Source of the DNA: Ettlia oleoabundans
Taxonomy: Eukaryota > Chlorophyta > Chlorophyceae > Chlamydomonadales
NCBI GenBank assembly: GCA_019693395.1
Contig: JAAMXP010000346.1
Span: 1 to 40,474, forward strand
Reading direction: 5' to 3'
Length of the DNA: 40,474 nucleotides
In this document: positions 11,501 through 22,742 of the stretch, one piece after another
Numbering within the stretch: position 1 is the stretch's first letter
Layout: each line of letters starts with the position of its first letter
The notes under the pieces: generated by a model
Told to the model about the DNA's origin: nothing
Databases searched by the model: none
Seen by the model: only the letters and a program-made list of their open reading frames with translations
Made by a program: the position numbers and the translations under genes

Positions 11501-13033
11501 TCTTTCCCCCTTTTCCCAAACCCACACCCACATTCATACACCATATACATCCCAGTAGGTTCCCTAACTTTGCAGCCAGTTCCGCTACCAGCTTGACGCC
11601 CGCTTTCCACTGTACAAATAAAACTTGCAACCCCTCACCCACACCTACACGGCCTCAGCCAGACCCATCACCCCCTCACTTCTGCAGCATCTCCGCAGTC
11701 AGCTCAGTGGCCGCTTTCTTCCTCTGCAGCGCAAAGGCGGGCCCCTTGCCCACTCGGTACGTCTTCCACGACTCCGCCACCACAAGCTTGCGCTTCCTCA
11801 ACGCCGCCAGCTCAGGATCGCTGGCGCCGCTTTCCTGCAGCACATACATATCAATGATGGGTGGTAAAAGCATGACTAGAGATGCTTATCGCTGAGGCGA
11901 GAGAGTGTATGCGTGGGCAAAGGTGTAGAAAGCAGACGTGCTCCCACGAGCAGATGCATAACCTCTCTGCAAACTAGCGGCAACTAGTGGCGGAATGAGC
12001 CAAGAGCTGGCCAGCACGCACAGAGGCTCCCCCCCCCCCACACACACACATATCCACCCACCATCCCACACACCAGCGTCCCCCAACCTCCGCCCCACCG
12101 CTATCTAACACACACAGCCCATTTTGCGCACCTGCCCCGCCGCCAGTGTCTCCAGCAGCTGCCCCACCCGGTCCTGGATCGCCTCCACCTTACGCACCAC
12201 CTTGGGCTCCCCTCCGCTCTTATCTATGGCCACCCACTTCATGTTCATTGCCTGCCTGAAACCCACATCACCTACAGCGCCAAGCTGCTTCTGCACAGAT
12301 ATAAGCGCAACAGACACAAGCGTGAGCAATGCAAGAACGGGCACATAAAAAGCTCGGCATTGACGGCATTTAACCGGCAGCCTGCATCGCCACTCCGCTC
12401 GCTCAGTGTGTGCTTCCCACTCCCACCACCCAGCCGCACCCAGCTGCCTGCTTTGCCACCAAGATGAACTAGAACTATGTGCCAAACAGTATGCATGCGT
12501 ACCAACTGTACTCATGCTTGCAACAACGCTTAAGATAATCGCAAAGTCGCCCTGCTCACAATCATTCACGCATGCACACGATTACGTGCCCAAAATGGCT
12601 GTGCTGCTGCAGTCGCCACACCGCACCTTGATGTCCGCCAGCGTGACGCCCTCTGGAGGAACGGCATTGAACACTTGGGCCTCTGGAGAGCCGGCCCCAA
12701 GGTAACTCTTGCCCTCGTCTGTCAGGCCCCAGCGCGAGTGATCAATGTCCTGCAACCTTGCGGGTGGTTTGTTGAACGTTGGGCTTGCTGGAGGGCGGCG
12801 GCAGGCAGCAGCTTGCAGCGGCACGCTCCTGGGAGTGACGCGCACGTGCTCGAACCATCCCCAACTGCTGCACTCACCTCTGTGGTGATCATTTCTGCTG
12901 CAATGAGGCTCTTGAGCAGGCCCACCACGACCTGGTGATCGACATTGTATGCGGATGCAAACTCTGCAGAGTCGCTGAGTTGCCCAGCGTCCACCGCAGC
13001 CAGCAATGCCGCCTCCAGCTGCGGCGTCGCCAT
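8594..13033 (-). CDS. Phenylalanyl-tRNA synthetase alpha subunit, cytosolic
   Basis: This subunit charges tRNA-Phe as part of the alpha2beta2 eukaryotic enzyme. Twelve exons on the minus strand join in phase: 13033-12878, 12749-12627, 12290-12132, 11834-11680, 11294-11204, 10888-10735, 10505-10438, 10112-9993, 9756-9660, 9471-9333, 9117-8992 and 8699-8594. The 497-residue product matches the usual length of about 500. The N-terminal winged-helix tRNA-binding region starts [11 protein letters not shown]. The class II core then follows: motif 1 around [14 protein letters not shown] with the [17 protein letters not shown] segment, motif 2 [19 protein letters not shown] (357-375), and motif 3 GLGLERPTM (458-466). 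It has the eukaryotic or archaeal alpha architecture rather than that of the single-chain organellar enzyme. It is divergent from the uL23m gene. Confidence 0.97.
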
Positions 13034-13368
13034 AATGCAACGCTGCTGGTTCGCCTGCTGTTTGGCTGCGTCTCAAGCGCAATCGCGCTTGTATCAATCC
13101 TTGTGACGTTACAACTGGCAATTCCTGCAATGTATTGTGCAGCATGCCCCCATCCCGATGAGCTGCGATGGCAGGCGGGACATGCTGACGTACGGTTCCC
13201 GGTCTGGCTCCAATCGGTTCCGCGAATGCCAGGTTCTGCGTTCCATTCAAGGACATTTTGATCCATTCCGAACGCTGCATTGTTGCGGTTGAACAACATT
13301 GTCACCACCTCTCGCTGCTCCCCTGCGCACACTACCCTGTGTGTGCGTCAGGTTTGCTCGTGCGGATC
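13034..13368. promoter_or_regulatory. Divergent promoter region of PheRS alpha and uL23m
   Basis: This interval separates two start codons facing outward, so it should carry both promoters and 5' UTRs. Both products serve translation, one cytosolic and one mitochondrial. No specific element was recognised. Confidence 0.45.
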
Positions 13369-14128
13369 ATGGTGTGGCGCAGGCTGCCTGCTTACCTGCC
13401 CAACATCGCCTTGAAGCTAGTTCCCCTTTCCGAGGCGCAGCAGAAGGCTTTTGAACAGACGGGCTTCCTCAGGGAGATTGTCTTCAAAACCGCGCCGAGC
13501 GTTAGCAAGGTGAATGCCCTGGTTGTGCGCGCACTCACTGCCGCTGCCTTCTGCTACCCGCCTACCCTCCTGCCGCCCCTCACGCTTTGCTCCCCTGCTC
13601 CAGGTCGAAATCAAGAACTTTTTGGAAGGCGTGTACGGGCTGAGTGTAGCCAAGGTCAACACTTTGAACGTGGAGGGCAAGAAGAAGCGTGGAAAGTACG
13701 GCTTCTTCAGGTGCGGGCTTCATGTCGTCGGTATTTCGGGCCACGCCTCTCCAGCAACAGCAACCCAGCGCTGGTCAACAACAGCTTGGTGTGATGCAGT
13801 CTGCCCCTTGTTGTTGCGGTAGGCTAAAGAGCAGCATTAGGGCAGGTGGCGGCAGTCATGTCTGTCTGTAAGAATGGACGGGCAGGAAATGCTGTGGAGC
13901 AGCGGCTTCTTGGGCGCGCATGATGCGCTGCTTGCAGGCGCTGTCAAGATGCTTGAAACTCCACTGACAGTGGCATGAACAATCGCTAAAAGCGCAACCA
14001 GCGCAGCTGTCAACATTTTATGACGGCATTCGCTCCTTGCCCTGTTTTGCAGGCGGGCTGACCACAAGAAGGCATTTGTGGTGCTTAACGACCCAGCCAC
14101 AGCCGCAGCCAAGGCTGCCAGGGCATAA
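13369..14128 (+). CDS. Mitochondrial large-subunit ribosomal protein uL23m
   Basis: Three exons (13369-13509, 13604-13710, 14053-14128) give 107 residues. The chain fits plant mitochondrial L23: LPNIALKLVPLSE near the start, then IVFKTAPSVSKVEIKNFLE, YGLSVAKVNTLNVEGKKKR and DHKKAFVVLNDP. These form the L23 fold that contacts 23S-type rRNA at the tunnel exit. Short plant mitochondrial L23 proteins likewise lack the long bacterial extension. The ATG at 13369 starts directly at the conserved N-terminus; an upstream in-frame extension without an ATG is ignored. It likely acts in the mitochondrial ribosome, since plastid L23 is usually plastid-encoded. Confidence 0.93.
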
Positions 14129-14339
14129 TCGGCCACCCCTGTCCTATTTATTTAAGGGGACCTGTGCTTGCAGCAGCAGCAACCGTTGACCATAGTTTTG
14201 ACAGCCAGGTACCACCAGCACACACAACAACGCAGCAGTGTTTCGCTAGGTAGATGCAACTGACCCACTGAACTGACAGACTAGCCTTACAGCAGCAGTG
14301 CTGCAGACAGCCACGACGCAGCAGTAACCACAGCAACGC

Positions 14340-15491
14340 ATGGAGCAAGCAGCGGTAGGCAGCGCGCCTGCAATGGAAGGTGAAGCCCCTCCCGCGCCTT
14401 CTACCACACAGGCAGCACCAGGCGGCGGTTGGGGTGGCGGCGGCGGTGCTGGTGCCAGCGAGGGCTCCTCATCCCCTATTTATGTGTCCTACGAGGAAAA
14501 GCGGGAGCCCTCAGATCGCAAGCCCTCCCGGAAGTCCAGTGGGCACACCTACACGCCCAAGTTCTTCCTGGTTGATCGGCACGGCAGGGAGTATCTGGCG
14601 GCCACAGGTGCGAAATGGCAGCTGGTTGCATCTGGCGTCGCTGCGAGTGGGATAGACAGCATGTGCTGGTGACGCATTGATATGTGTGCCAAAGCACCGT
14701 GCTGCACCTTTGTGCATAAATAAGAGGTCAACAAGCACGGGGAGAGATCGCTTGGCCAGCAACGCTTGTCGGGCGTTAATTATCAGATTCATTGCTATGC
14801 CAGCTATTCTTTGCACCCTCCGGCGACCCCTGCCTTTTGTCAATTAGTTCGCGCCTGCACGACATTTCTTTCCTCTGTAGGCGAGGACCAGGGTGATGCT
14901 CACTACCTGTACGAGAACCAGAGTAACTTCCCCTTCCTGCGCGCAAACAACAAAAGCGTGAGCCAACCAGCGCACACACTTCCGTGAACATTGCAGTCAG
15001 CGACACGCAGTTCCTTGAGCTGTTGAGCCGACCCTACACTGTACAACAAAACATAGTAGCGATTGGCTATTCTGCTGCCCACTTGTGTCATGCCACCCAT
15101 TCTACTTGTCCGGCCTCCTCACCCCATTCAACATACCCCACTCTCAAAGGGCGCACGCACGCATGCAAGCACGCACGCTTTCTAGCAAGCTCATCAGGCA
15201 CAGAGAAACAGAAATTGAACATCGGTAGTCCTATCACTGTTCATCATGCCAACACAACTCATGCTCACCCGCGTGCAGGATGTGCGTTCCTGGCTGGAGG
15301 GCATCATAGCGCGCAGCAAGGAGCGGGCGGGGGTGGAGAGCCATCTAGTGATGGATGCGGTACCGCAGGATCCTCGCCAGATACACCTCCCTAAGTTTGT
15401 TGGGCACAGGTGGGCACAACCTGGGACGGTACAATATGGCGGTATAAGTGCCAGGGCGGTATCGCTGCTGGGCACAGCAGTTGACAGTCTG

Positions 15492-15590
<99 letters not shown>

Positions 15591-18500
15591 CGTGTGTGTG
15601 CGCGTGTGCGCGTGTGTGCGCGCGCGCGCGTGCGTGCGCTCCAGACCAAGACAGCTGTGGAGGTTGGGAAGGGACCCGAGCAGTTCCCGCATTGCATTTT
15701 TCTGCCAGCTTGCTAATATTGCCGATGCCGGCATTGCTGGGCATTGCTGATGTCTGGCAGGGGAGCTGTTATGCTGCTGCCTCCTTTCCTGCCCCCCCCC
15801 ATGTGGAGGGGCAACCCTCTGCTTTGTCCCCTGCTTTTCCACATCCCTGCTGCTAGGGAAGTTCGACCCCTGCCCCTCGCTCCGCCATCCTTGCAGCCAG
15901 GAGAAGCTTGAGCTGGCTGATGGGCGGCACAGGATCGAGTGGTTCCTGCTGGATGAAAACAACGACACACATCTGGCGGTTGTAGGTGGGTGCGTTGTGT
16001 TACGGGTGGGAGATTTGCTGCTGCGCTGCTGGTAACATTAGCACACGCTCTGTGGTCGTGGTGGGGAGGCAACCTTTAATGGGTGATTGGGTGGTTGGCT
16101 TGGTATGCTGGGGTAGGTGTTTTACGCAGATCACGCTGGCTGGGTAATTAAGAGGGCAAGGGTTAAAGTTGAACTTCTTGGCAATGCCTCTCACAGTCTG
16201 GGTGGGAAAACTGCCATGCCGGTGTACTGCAGGTGAGGAGAAGGAGACGCGGGACGGGCACTACTTGTACCGCACGCACGGCGTGTTTGACAAGGCCTTG
16301 CCTCTGCAGGTGAGTACCCGCCCCTCACCTTCTTGCTTGCCACTTACTGAGGGCTGTTTGATGTCGTACAACCTTACTGCGTGCCGCACACGCTCAATGC
16401 GGTTTGTTGGGGCCGGATGTATGTTATCTGAGTATGTGCGTACTGCTCTTAGACAGCCCCCTTCACCCCACTCACACCCGCTTTCTGTATGTGACTGCTA
16501 GCAAGCCTCTGCGTCCCGATTACACCCCTAATATTTATGCGGCTCCCAGCAAGTCCCCTGCCTTCCATTTATGCCTCTGTTATCCATTCGATTCCGGGAA
16601 GCTTTGTGCCTGCCCTTCCTTGCATCCCCACTGACAGGCGGGCAACCAGCGAGAGGTTGAGCGCTGGCTGAACGACATGGTGTTCCATGGCGGTGTTGCG
16701 CCACCCGGGCCCAGCGGCAAGGCACCGGGAGGTGGGTGTCCCTGTCGGTAGTGGGGGGCTGCAGGGGTAGGCTTAGGCTTGTGGTCAGAAGCGGCGAAGT
16801 TGTCCAATTGAACTCAGTGGGCACAGGCCAATTGTGTGGCTGTCCTTGCTTGCCCCTCGAGGTTCTGTATGGTCATTATCCTGGGATCTTGGCGCCATGG
16901 CGCAAATCTGTTTTCTGTGTCGTGCCTATTGCAAATGACATGCTCACATAAATTTCTCACATAAATCAAGAGGACCCTCAATGCAAAGCAGAATACCGAC
17001 CACATGATTGCATGGTGTACGTGCCGTGCCTGCAGACAGCGTCGGAGGCGCCCCCACCACCAGCGGCAGGGGCCACAGCGCCCTAGTCAGTGACACCAGC
17101 ACACACAGAGGGTGAGGGTGGGCTGGCTGGAGATATCGATCGTCAGCAAAGCTGTTGGCTCTTCCTGCTAACACTGCTTGCATGTCTTACCTGCTGGTAT
17201 TTGCTGCTATGTACCGCCCCACATCGTCACACCCGATGCTCGGCATCCCCCCATGCCAAATTCCATGTAGCGCCTGGTTGCGCTGTGTGAGGCTGCGGGG
17301 CCGGGCATCTTATACAGGCTCTGTCCCCCTATTCATTGGGTAACAGTGATTTGCAGCCTTTGAATAGCCCAAGGGTCTGTAAAGGGGCCCTCGGCTGAAG
17401 ACTTCTTTCTCCTCTCCCGCCCTGCAGCGCCAGCTCCCGAGGAGCGCAGGTGGCGCGCCCAGGTGGACAGAAGGGCGGCCAGAAGCACGATTTGCTGAAG
17501 CAGGCCACTTCCAATGCCAAAAAGCAAAAGGTGGGGATCAGGGGTGCGCTACTACACACACTTCAGTTTGCTTGCTGCAGCTTGCTGTTACTGCTCTCCT
17601 GCGCTGCTCGCTGGCTGGCTTGCCGGCTGGCTTCTTGTATGGTACTGCGCCCCCGTCGGGCTGCTGATGAGGGTGTTGCCTCATATGCCTGCCCTGCTCA
17701 CCCACCACAGGCTGGCGGGCTGGTGTGGCTGCTCTCTTCCTTGTTTCATATGTGTTATATGCTTGCTCATTCGCACCGGTATGGTCACGTTCTCAGTGGC
17801 GTTGTGATGTTTGTTCGTGTGTGTGTGTGTGTGTGCAGACAGCGCTGTCGGGGCGGCTGGCTCCTGACCCCGACCAGGAGGCTCGTGATGTTGTGGCCAC
17901 TGAGATGACCCGCTGGGCGCAGGAGGAGGCGCAGAGGCGGGAGGCAGCCAAGCGGCAGGCATTGGCCTATGCCACTGGTGAGCAGCAGGTTTGGGACATT
18001 CGATGCATGCATGTCACATGAGGTTGGCTGGGAGGCTTCGCAGGCTTTTCATCTGCACTTCGCGAGACTGTTGGTGAATTTGTTATATGGTGCAAGGGTT
18101 GGTTCGCAGCCGGCCCGTCTCTACCTTTTCATTGCCTAGCTTGCTAACACCGCCAAACCGAAACCCCAAAAAACCACCCCGCCCTGGCCCTTCCTGCTGA
18201 CCCCACAGATCCCTTGGGTGGCAAGGAGGCGGCCATGGCCAAGCGCTGCATGGGTGTGCTGAATCAGGCGGCAGGCCAGGCCTCCTTTCTCCCGCCGCCA
18301 CCACAGGCCCCTGGAGGCTCTCCACGTAGCAGCGGCAGTGGCGCTGGCAGCCACCAGCAGCAGCTCAATTTGGTGGATACCCTTGCGGCGCTGAGGTGCG
18401 TGCAGGGGTTGGTATAGCTCGTACACTCGCCAACACTTTTGCTTTCAAACTTACGTTTCCCTGCCGTTGCTTGGAAGCTGGTGTTAAGGCTGGCAACCAT

Positions 18501-20232
18501 GCTCAGTGGGGCGGAAGGCAGTCGTTTGCGATGTACTGCCACCCTGCCTCCCTGCCTCCCAGCCTGCCTGCTTGCCTGCCTGCCTGCCCGCCCGCAAGCC
18601 TCTGTGCCTAGTGCCTACCAAGGGCCAACATTCACTCACCCACCCTCACCCGCCTGCACACCTCCCTCTCTTGCAGGGAGCTGGGCCACACGTATGCCCC
18701 ACTTAGCCTTGTGGCCATGCCTGAGTTGAAAGAGTGCTTGGGCCAGCTGCAATCTCACAAGGCACGTTGAATCAGCCTTAGACGTTGTCCTTGCTGCCGG
18801 TCAGCGCTGCTCATCAGTTACCTTTCTCGCCTGGCAACCCCTCCCATCATCACATTGTCGTTGTCTTGCTCATGTTTGAGCCTGCGCCAGCTTCCGGTAA
18901 CGTACCTGTACGCGCCGATATCCCCATCCGCCTGTCTGTCTGTTCACTCCTGTACCTGCCCGCGCATCTGCCTGCAGCACCCGCAAGTCAGCCAGCTAGC
19001 CGCCTCGGTACTGGAGCAATGGCTGCGCACAGCAGTTGCTCAGGTGCGTTGGCCGCACGCAGGGTTGGACCCTTTGCTGTGTGCGCAGCATCAGCTTGGA
19101 CTGCGTGTCGACCTTAATGCCTTGCCGCAAGTGCGAGGCCTAGAGGTCAAGTTCTGCACTTGCCAGATGTTAAGGCACAGCTGTTTGTTGTCGAAATTGC
19201 GGCACCCCTTACCATCAATCATTCTTTACTGTTTGGGTCTCTCTCCCATATGTGGGTGGTGCAGGCGCAGGTGCTGACGGATCCCCGATACGTGCAGGAC
19301 CCTCGCTCAGTGCTGGAGGCCAGGTGGGTGCTGGCAGCTGCTCTCGGCAAGCGGCTTTTGCAGTCAATGCCTACAGCATGGGGATACCCTCATTATGGGT
19401 GTGGGATGCAGGCAGATGTGGAATGCAGGCAGGTGTGAAATGTAGTGCCTGGTTTGACCCAATCTTGTGATAAAGCCAGGCAGAATAAAACCACGGTTGT
19501 ATTGAGCAAGAGGAAGCAACACTTAGGTAGTTATTTGTGCAACCTGGCGCTCAACTGTTGGTGCCTGCCTGCCTGCCTGCCTGCAGCCTGTCTGACCGCA
19601 CGATAATGGACCCAATCGTATCAGCGCTGACCCACCGCAAGCTGCACCCGCCACAGCAGCAACAGCACGGACAGGGGCAGCACACGCGCACGGGCAGCCG
19701 GCTGGGCACGTCAACAGGGGCGGTACCAACAGCCGGCGGTGCCGCGCTCGGTACCGGCGGCGGCGGTGGCGAGGACACAGCTGCCACCCCTGGCGGCTTA
19801 TCCACACGGGCCTCAGAACAGTCCTTGCAAGACCTTGTTATGGCAGGACCCGACACTGCCGCTGATAGTGCCGGTGATGCCCCTGCTGGTGGGCTGGCCC
19901 ACCAAACCGTGGAGCGTCGACGACTGAATTTAGATGGTTTGGAGTCACCCGCTGCTGCTGCCCTGACCACAGCAGTTGCCCAGCACCAGCAGCAGCACCT
20001 GACCGTCAGCAGCAGCGGCTTAGGAGCAGGGGGCGCGGGGCTGGCAGGCGGCCCATTTAACAGCAGCGGGGTCGGCCATCTGAGGGGGTTGCCGCCCAGC
20101 GACAGCCTGTCCGCCCTGCAGGAGAACGGCAGCGCCGATGATGACGGGAACGTTGGCTATGCGACATCTGTGGATCTCATCGATGCTCCCGTTCAGGACT
20201 TGGAATCAGAGCAGGCTGAGATGATCAGTTAG
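14340..20232 (+). CDS. TFIIS N-terminal (LW) domain protein with a tandemly duplicated N-terminal domain
   Basis: Fourteen exons join in phase to 698 residues: 14340-14607, 14881-14957, 15279-15409, 15897-15985, 16233-16309, 16638-16731, 17036-17111, 17428-17530, 17839-17977, 18209-18395, 18677-18761, 18978-19043, 19265-19323 and 19587-20232. A Gly-rich start is followed by an unrecognised domain present twice. Copy 1 is about 74-132 (KFFLVDRHGREYLAATG, HYLYEN, DVRSWLEGII). Copy 2 is about 173-235 (EWFLLDENNDTHLAVVG, HYLYRTHG, EVERWLNDMV). Residues about 395-470 form a TFIIS N-terminal/LW-type helical bundle (LQSHKHPQVSQLAASVLEQWL), found in Pol II elongation and Mediator-linked proteins. The tail is Ser/Gly/Gln-rich and probably disordered. 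A nuclear transcription role is inferred from the LW domain; the duplicated domain's function is unknown. Intron 11 uses a GC donor. Confidence 0.8.
15494..15639. repeat. Long GT microsatellite grading into GC/GT
   Basis: Pure GT dinucleotides run from 15494 to 15580, followed by alternating CG/TG to about 15639. The tract lies in intron 3 of the TFIIS-like gene. About 146 nt of strictly alternating purine-pyrimidine is able to form Z-DNA. Open frames read through it (His/Thr or Cys/Val repeats) are artefacts. Confidence 0.97.
17817..17838 (+). repeat. Short GT tract at a 3' splice site
   Basis: A GT run leads directly into the acceptor gtgtgcag of exon 9 of the TFIIS-like gene, in place of a normal pyrimidine tract. 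Confidence 0.7.
18762..18977 (+). other. GC-AG intron in the TFIIS-like gene
   Basis: The exon ends CACAAG, the intron starts gcacgt and ends cctgcag. Joining restores LQSHKHPQVSQLAA in frame and completes the LW domain. Reading through gives a TGA after two codons. The donor is weaker than the gcaagt of the M16-like gene. Confidence 0.65.
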
Positions 20233-20855
20233 GGGCTGATGGTTGTATTGACTGATAGCTATTCACGACTAGCAGCAGTGACAGCATTCTGTTCTGTCAT
20301 GAGCTCGCTCACAGATTCCTTACGTGGTGTTAATGCTTGTCCGGCTGAGAGCAACAAGCAAGCTGACATGATACCAAGGGTCTTCGTAGCCGTGTAAAAA
20401 GCCACGTTTGGTCCTGTCACGCATGCAGGGACGTTCAATGCACTTTTGATTGATTCGACTCATTCTGACCAAAGCAGAGCCGCCGTATTCTTGCTGCTTG
20501 AATTAACATGCACGAATTTATACGCAACCTGCTGGGTGCTGCACTGGCTGCTGGTGGACAGCGCTGCACCCTTGCAACATGCTTCGTGCCAGCAGGAAGT
20601 ATCCAGCGTGACATTTACCATCCAGGGGTCACTGATGAAGTATTTATCATTCGGACATCACAAGAAGAGACTTATACAGTCGCTGCAGAAAAGCCAGAGA
20701 AATCACAATGGCGCTGTGGCTGCTGTGCCTGCTGGTGAGACATCGCGCTGCATGGCCGCATTGCCTGCACCCCAGGTGCTGCGGCCCTGTCTACACGCAA
20801 ATCAGTCCACGGCGCTGCCTCAGAAGTTACACCCGCTTGCGGTGAGCGATCAGAG
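20233..20855 (+). other. Intergenic region between the TFIIS-like and F-box/LRR genes
   Basis: The region contains the 3' UTR of the upstream gene and the promoter of the F-box/LRR gene. Open frames starting at 20446 and 20508 show no family features and are probably chance. Confidence 0.4.
20393..20397 (+). terminator. TGTAA poly(A) signal of the TFIIS-like gene
   Basis: TGTAA lies about 160 nt after the stop codon, in the context CGTGTAAAAA. This pentamer is the standard green-algal polyadenylation signal. Confidence 0.65.
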
Positions 20856-22742
20856 ATGGCGCCCTCCCACGCCTTGGTCCCCGAAGCCGCCGCGATCCAA
20901 ACGCACCTGATGTCGCTGCCTACGGTGCTGCTGGAGATTATTCTGCTGCTGCTGCCGCTGAAAGCCAGGTGAGAGGTGAGGTCCAGCCGCCCTCGCCGGC
21001 CGGCAGGTCAAAAGCACGAATTGACTTTGGTATCAGCAAGCAAATGCTGTTGGACTTGCAGGGTTCATTTCACAACGACTTGCAGGACTGCGGCGGCCCT
21101 GGGCAAACACAGCCAGCTGCTATGGCGAGTTGTTGGGCCAGCTATTTGCCACAGCTACGAAAGCAGCCTCAGCCTGTTGAAGTGGCTTGGCACCAGCCGA
21201 AGTGCCACAAGCATTGCGGTCGGGCTGCCTTGTCAGCCTGATCTCCCGCAGTCTCTTTTAAGCACTGCGCTCGCCATGCAGGGCGCCTCTCTTGAGCAAC
21301 TTGAGCTCAGGTGGGTGCTGCAGTAAATGGGAGCTCTGAATGTGGGTGCTACCTGTGCATGCTGCAATAAAATCAGCACCTAGCAGGCGGTTTGACCAGG
21401 TTGTTTTAGCCTCCCAATGACGTGTACTCTTGCAGTGTTTTTTATGCTCCTGTCGAGTTTTCCGGCAGCTGGGTGCTGCAGCTGAAGAGACTTAAATCCA
21501 TCGCAGTTGTGGCAACGCGTGGTTTTAAGATGAGCAGCTGTTGCAGTGCTCTCACCAGCCTCAACAGTCTTTTTATCAGCTGCGGTATGCCATTGCCAGA
21601 CGACCAAATCTTAATACACGAGTCAGCCAAGGTGTGATGGTGGAGCAGAATGCCATCTCCCCCAGCCTCGCCACTTTCTGCTTGGAACACTGCTCATTGG
21701 CTGCGCTGCCATCAGCACTAGAGTGTGCAGCGAACAGCCTTTCAACGCTGAGCATCAAGAACTGCAAGGTGGACTGGGCAACCGAAGAAGGGGACTGCGC
21801 GCCTGATCTCAGCGTTCTGAGCAAACTGCCAGCGCTCCTCCACCTACAGCTGTGAATCAAGATGTCAGCACCGCTGCCCAAGCTTGCAGCGGTCAGCTCC
21901 TTGTGCCATTTGGACCTGCAGCAATGCCAGTGGACTGATGCCAACCTTGGGCAGCATGATGTTCATGCTCTGTGCCAGCTCACTGGCCTGACTTACCTGA
22001 GCCTTGGAGACGAAGAGTGGGCAGGCGCCTGGCAGGTGCAGCCCAATGCCCTGCCTCGGCTAGAAAGGCTGCACCTGTTCCTGGACCCCTGCTTTCCAGA
22101 GCAGCATCTGCCTCTGTTGAAGGCTGCCCCATCAGACCTGCGCTGCCTGATGATCACAGCGGGCGCGCTCCTCAGTGAGGATAATGTCTTGGCGCTGGTC
22201 AGGCTGAAGTCGCTGGAGCATCTTTGCATCAGGTAAGCGCTTATAACCATTTTGTCACTTCAAATTTCCATGATGCCGGTTATGGGATCTGCAGAACCTG
22301 GCATCTCTGCCTTTCTATATGCTGCCAATAGCGATTTTGCATGACGGCACATCTGTATTGCAATGTGTGCAGACTTCCTGGAACAATGCTTGACTCTCAT
22401 ATTGACTACGGAGTCGACCGCCTGATTGAGGTGGTGGACGCTTTGCCTCTGGTGGGGTATGTGCTGCTGCTGGTGGATAAGGAGTTGGAGGAGCACTTTG
22501 ATGCAAAGGAGGCAGCCCAGCTGATGGAAAAGGCGCTGCCTGGCTTGCGTGTGATGGAGCTTGAGCTAGGGACTTCTGCGGAGCAGCTTCACATTTGGTG
22601 GCCGCCCAGCGATTATGCACTCTGCATGCTAGACATGGCAGAAAAGATGCTCGCTGGGAACGTGGATACAGAGGAAGCGGCTCATGAGGACGAAGCAGTG
22701 GATGAAATCGAAGCCATTCCACCCATCACACCCAGCACCTAA
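20856..22742 (+). pseudogene. F-box/leucine-rich repeat gene broken by a frame break and an in-frame TGA
   Basis: Exons 20856-20968, 21062-21310, 21436-22232 and 22373-22742 join in phase. Residues about 19-60 make an F-box: LPTVLLEIILLLLPLKAR, then VHFTTTCRTAAALG and LLWR. F-box proteins recruit targets to SCF ubiquitin ligases. Leucine-rich segments follow (LSTLSIKNC, LCHLDLQQCQ, LTYLSLGDEEW, LERLHLFLD). There are two defects. The frame shifts between 21631 and 21649, where a 17-nt segment beginning gt and ending ag would have to be removed. A TGA at 21853-21855 interrupts an otherwise continuous LRR frame. An acceptor at 21086 would shorten exon 2 by 24 nt, but the 21062 version fits the F-box better. 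It is either a decaying gene or an assembly with errors; codon usage is like that of its neighbours. Confidence 0.65.

Noticed and set aside
11562..11603. Possible extra exon ([14 protein letters not shown]) in a PheRS alpha intron
   Set aside because: It has an acceptor-like cag but no donor, breaks the reading phase, and family members have no residues at this place.
15194..15968. Long minus-strand frames with His/Thr repeats and plus-strand Cys/Val frames
   Set aside because: They are translations of the GT microsatellite inside an intron; flanks have no conserved content.
20446..20910. ORF of 154 codons upstream of the F-box start
   Set aside because: It is in a different frame from the F-box, with no recognisable domain, and overlaps the likely promoter.
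21632..21648. 17-nt gt...ag segment treated as an ultrashort intron
   Set aside because: Such lengths are known only in a few protists, and an in-frame TGA follows, so a frameshift is the simpler explanation.
21853..21855. TGA reassigned or read as selenocysteine
   Set aside because: Well-supported genes here (M16-like, PheRS alpha, GDS-motif protein, OTU) end with TGA, and an LRR position has no reason to hold selenocysteine.
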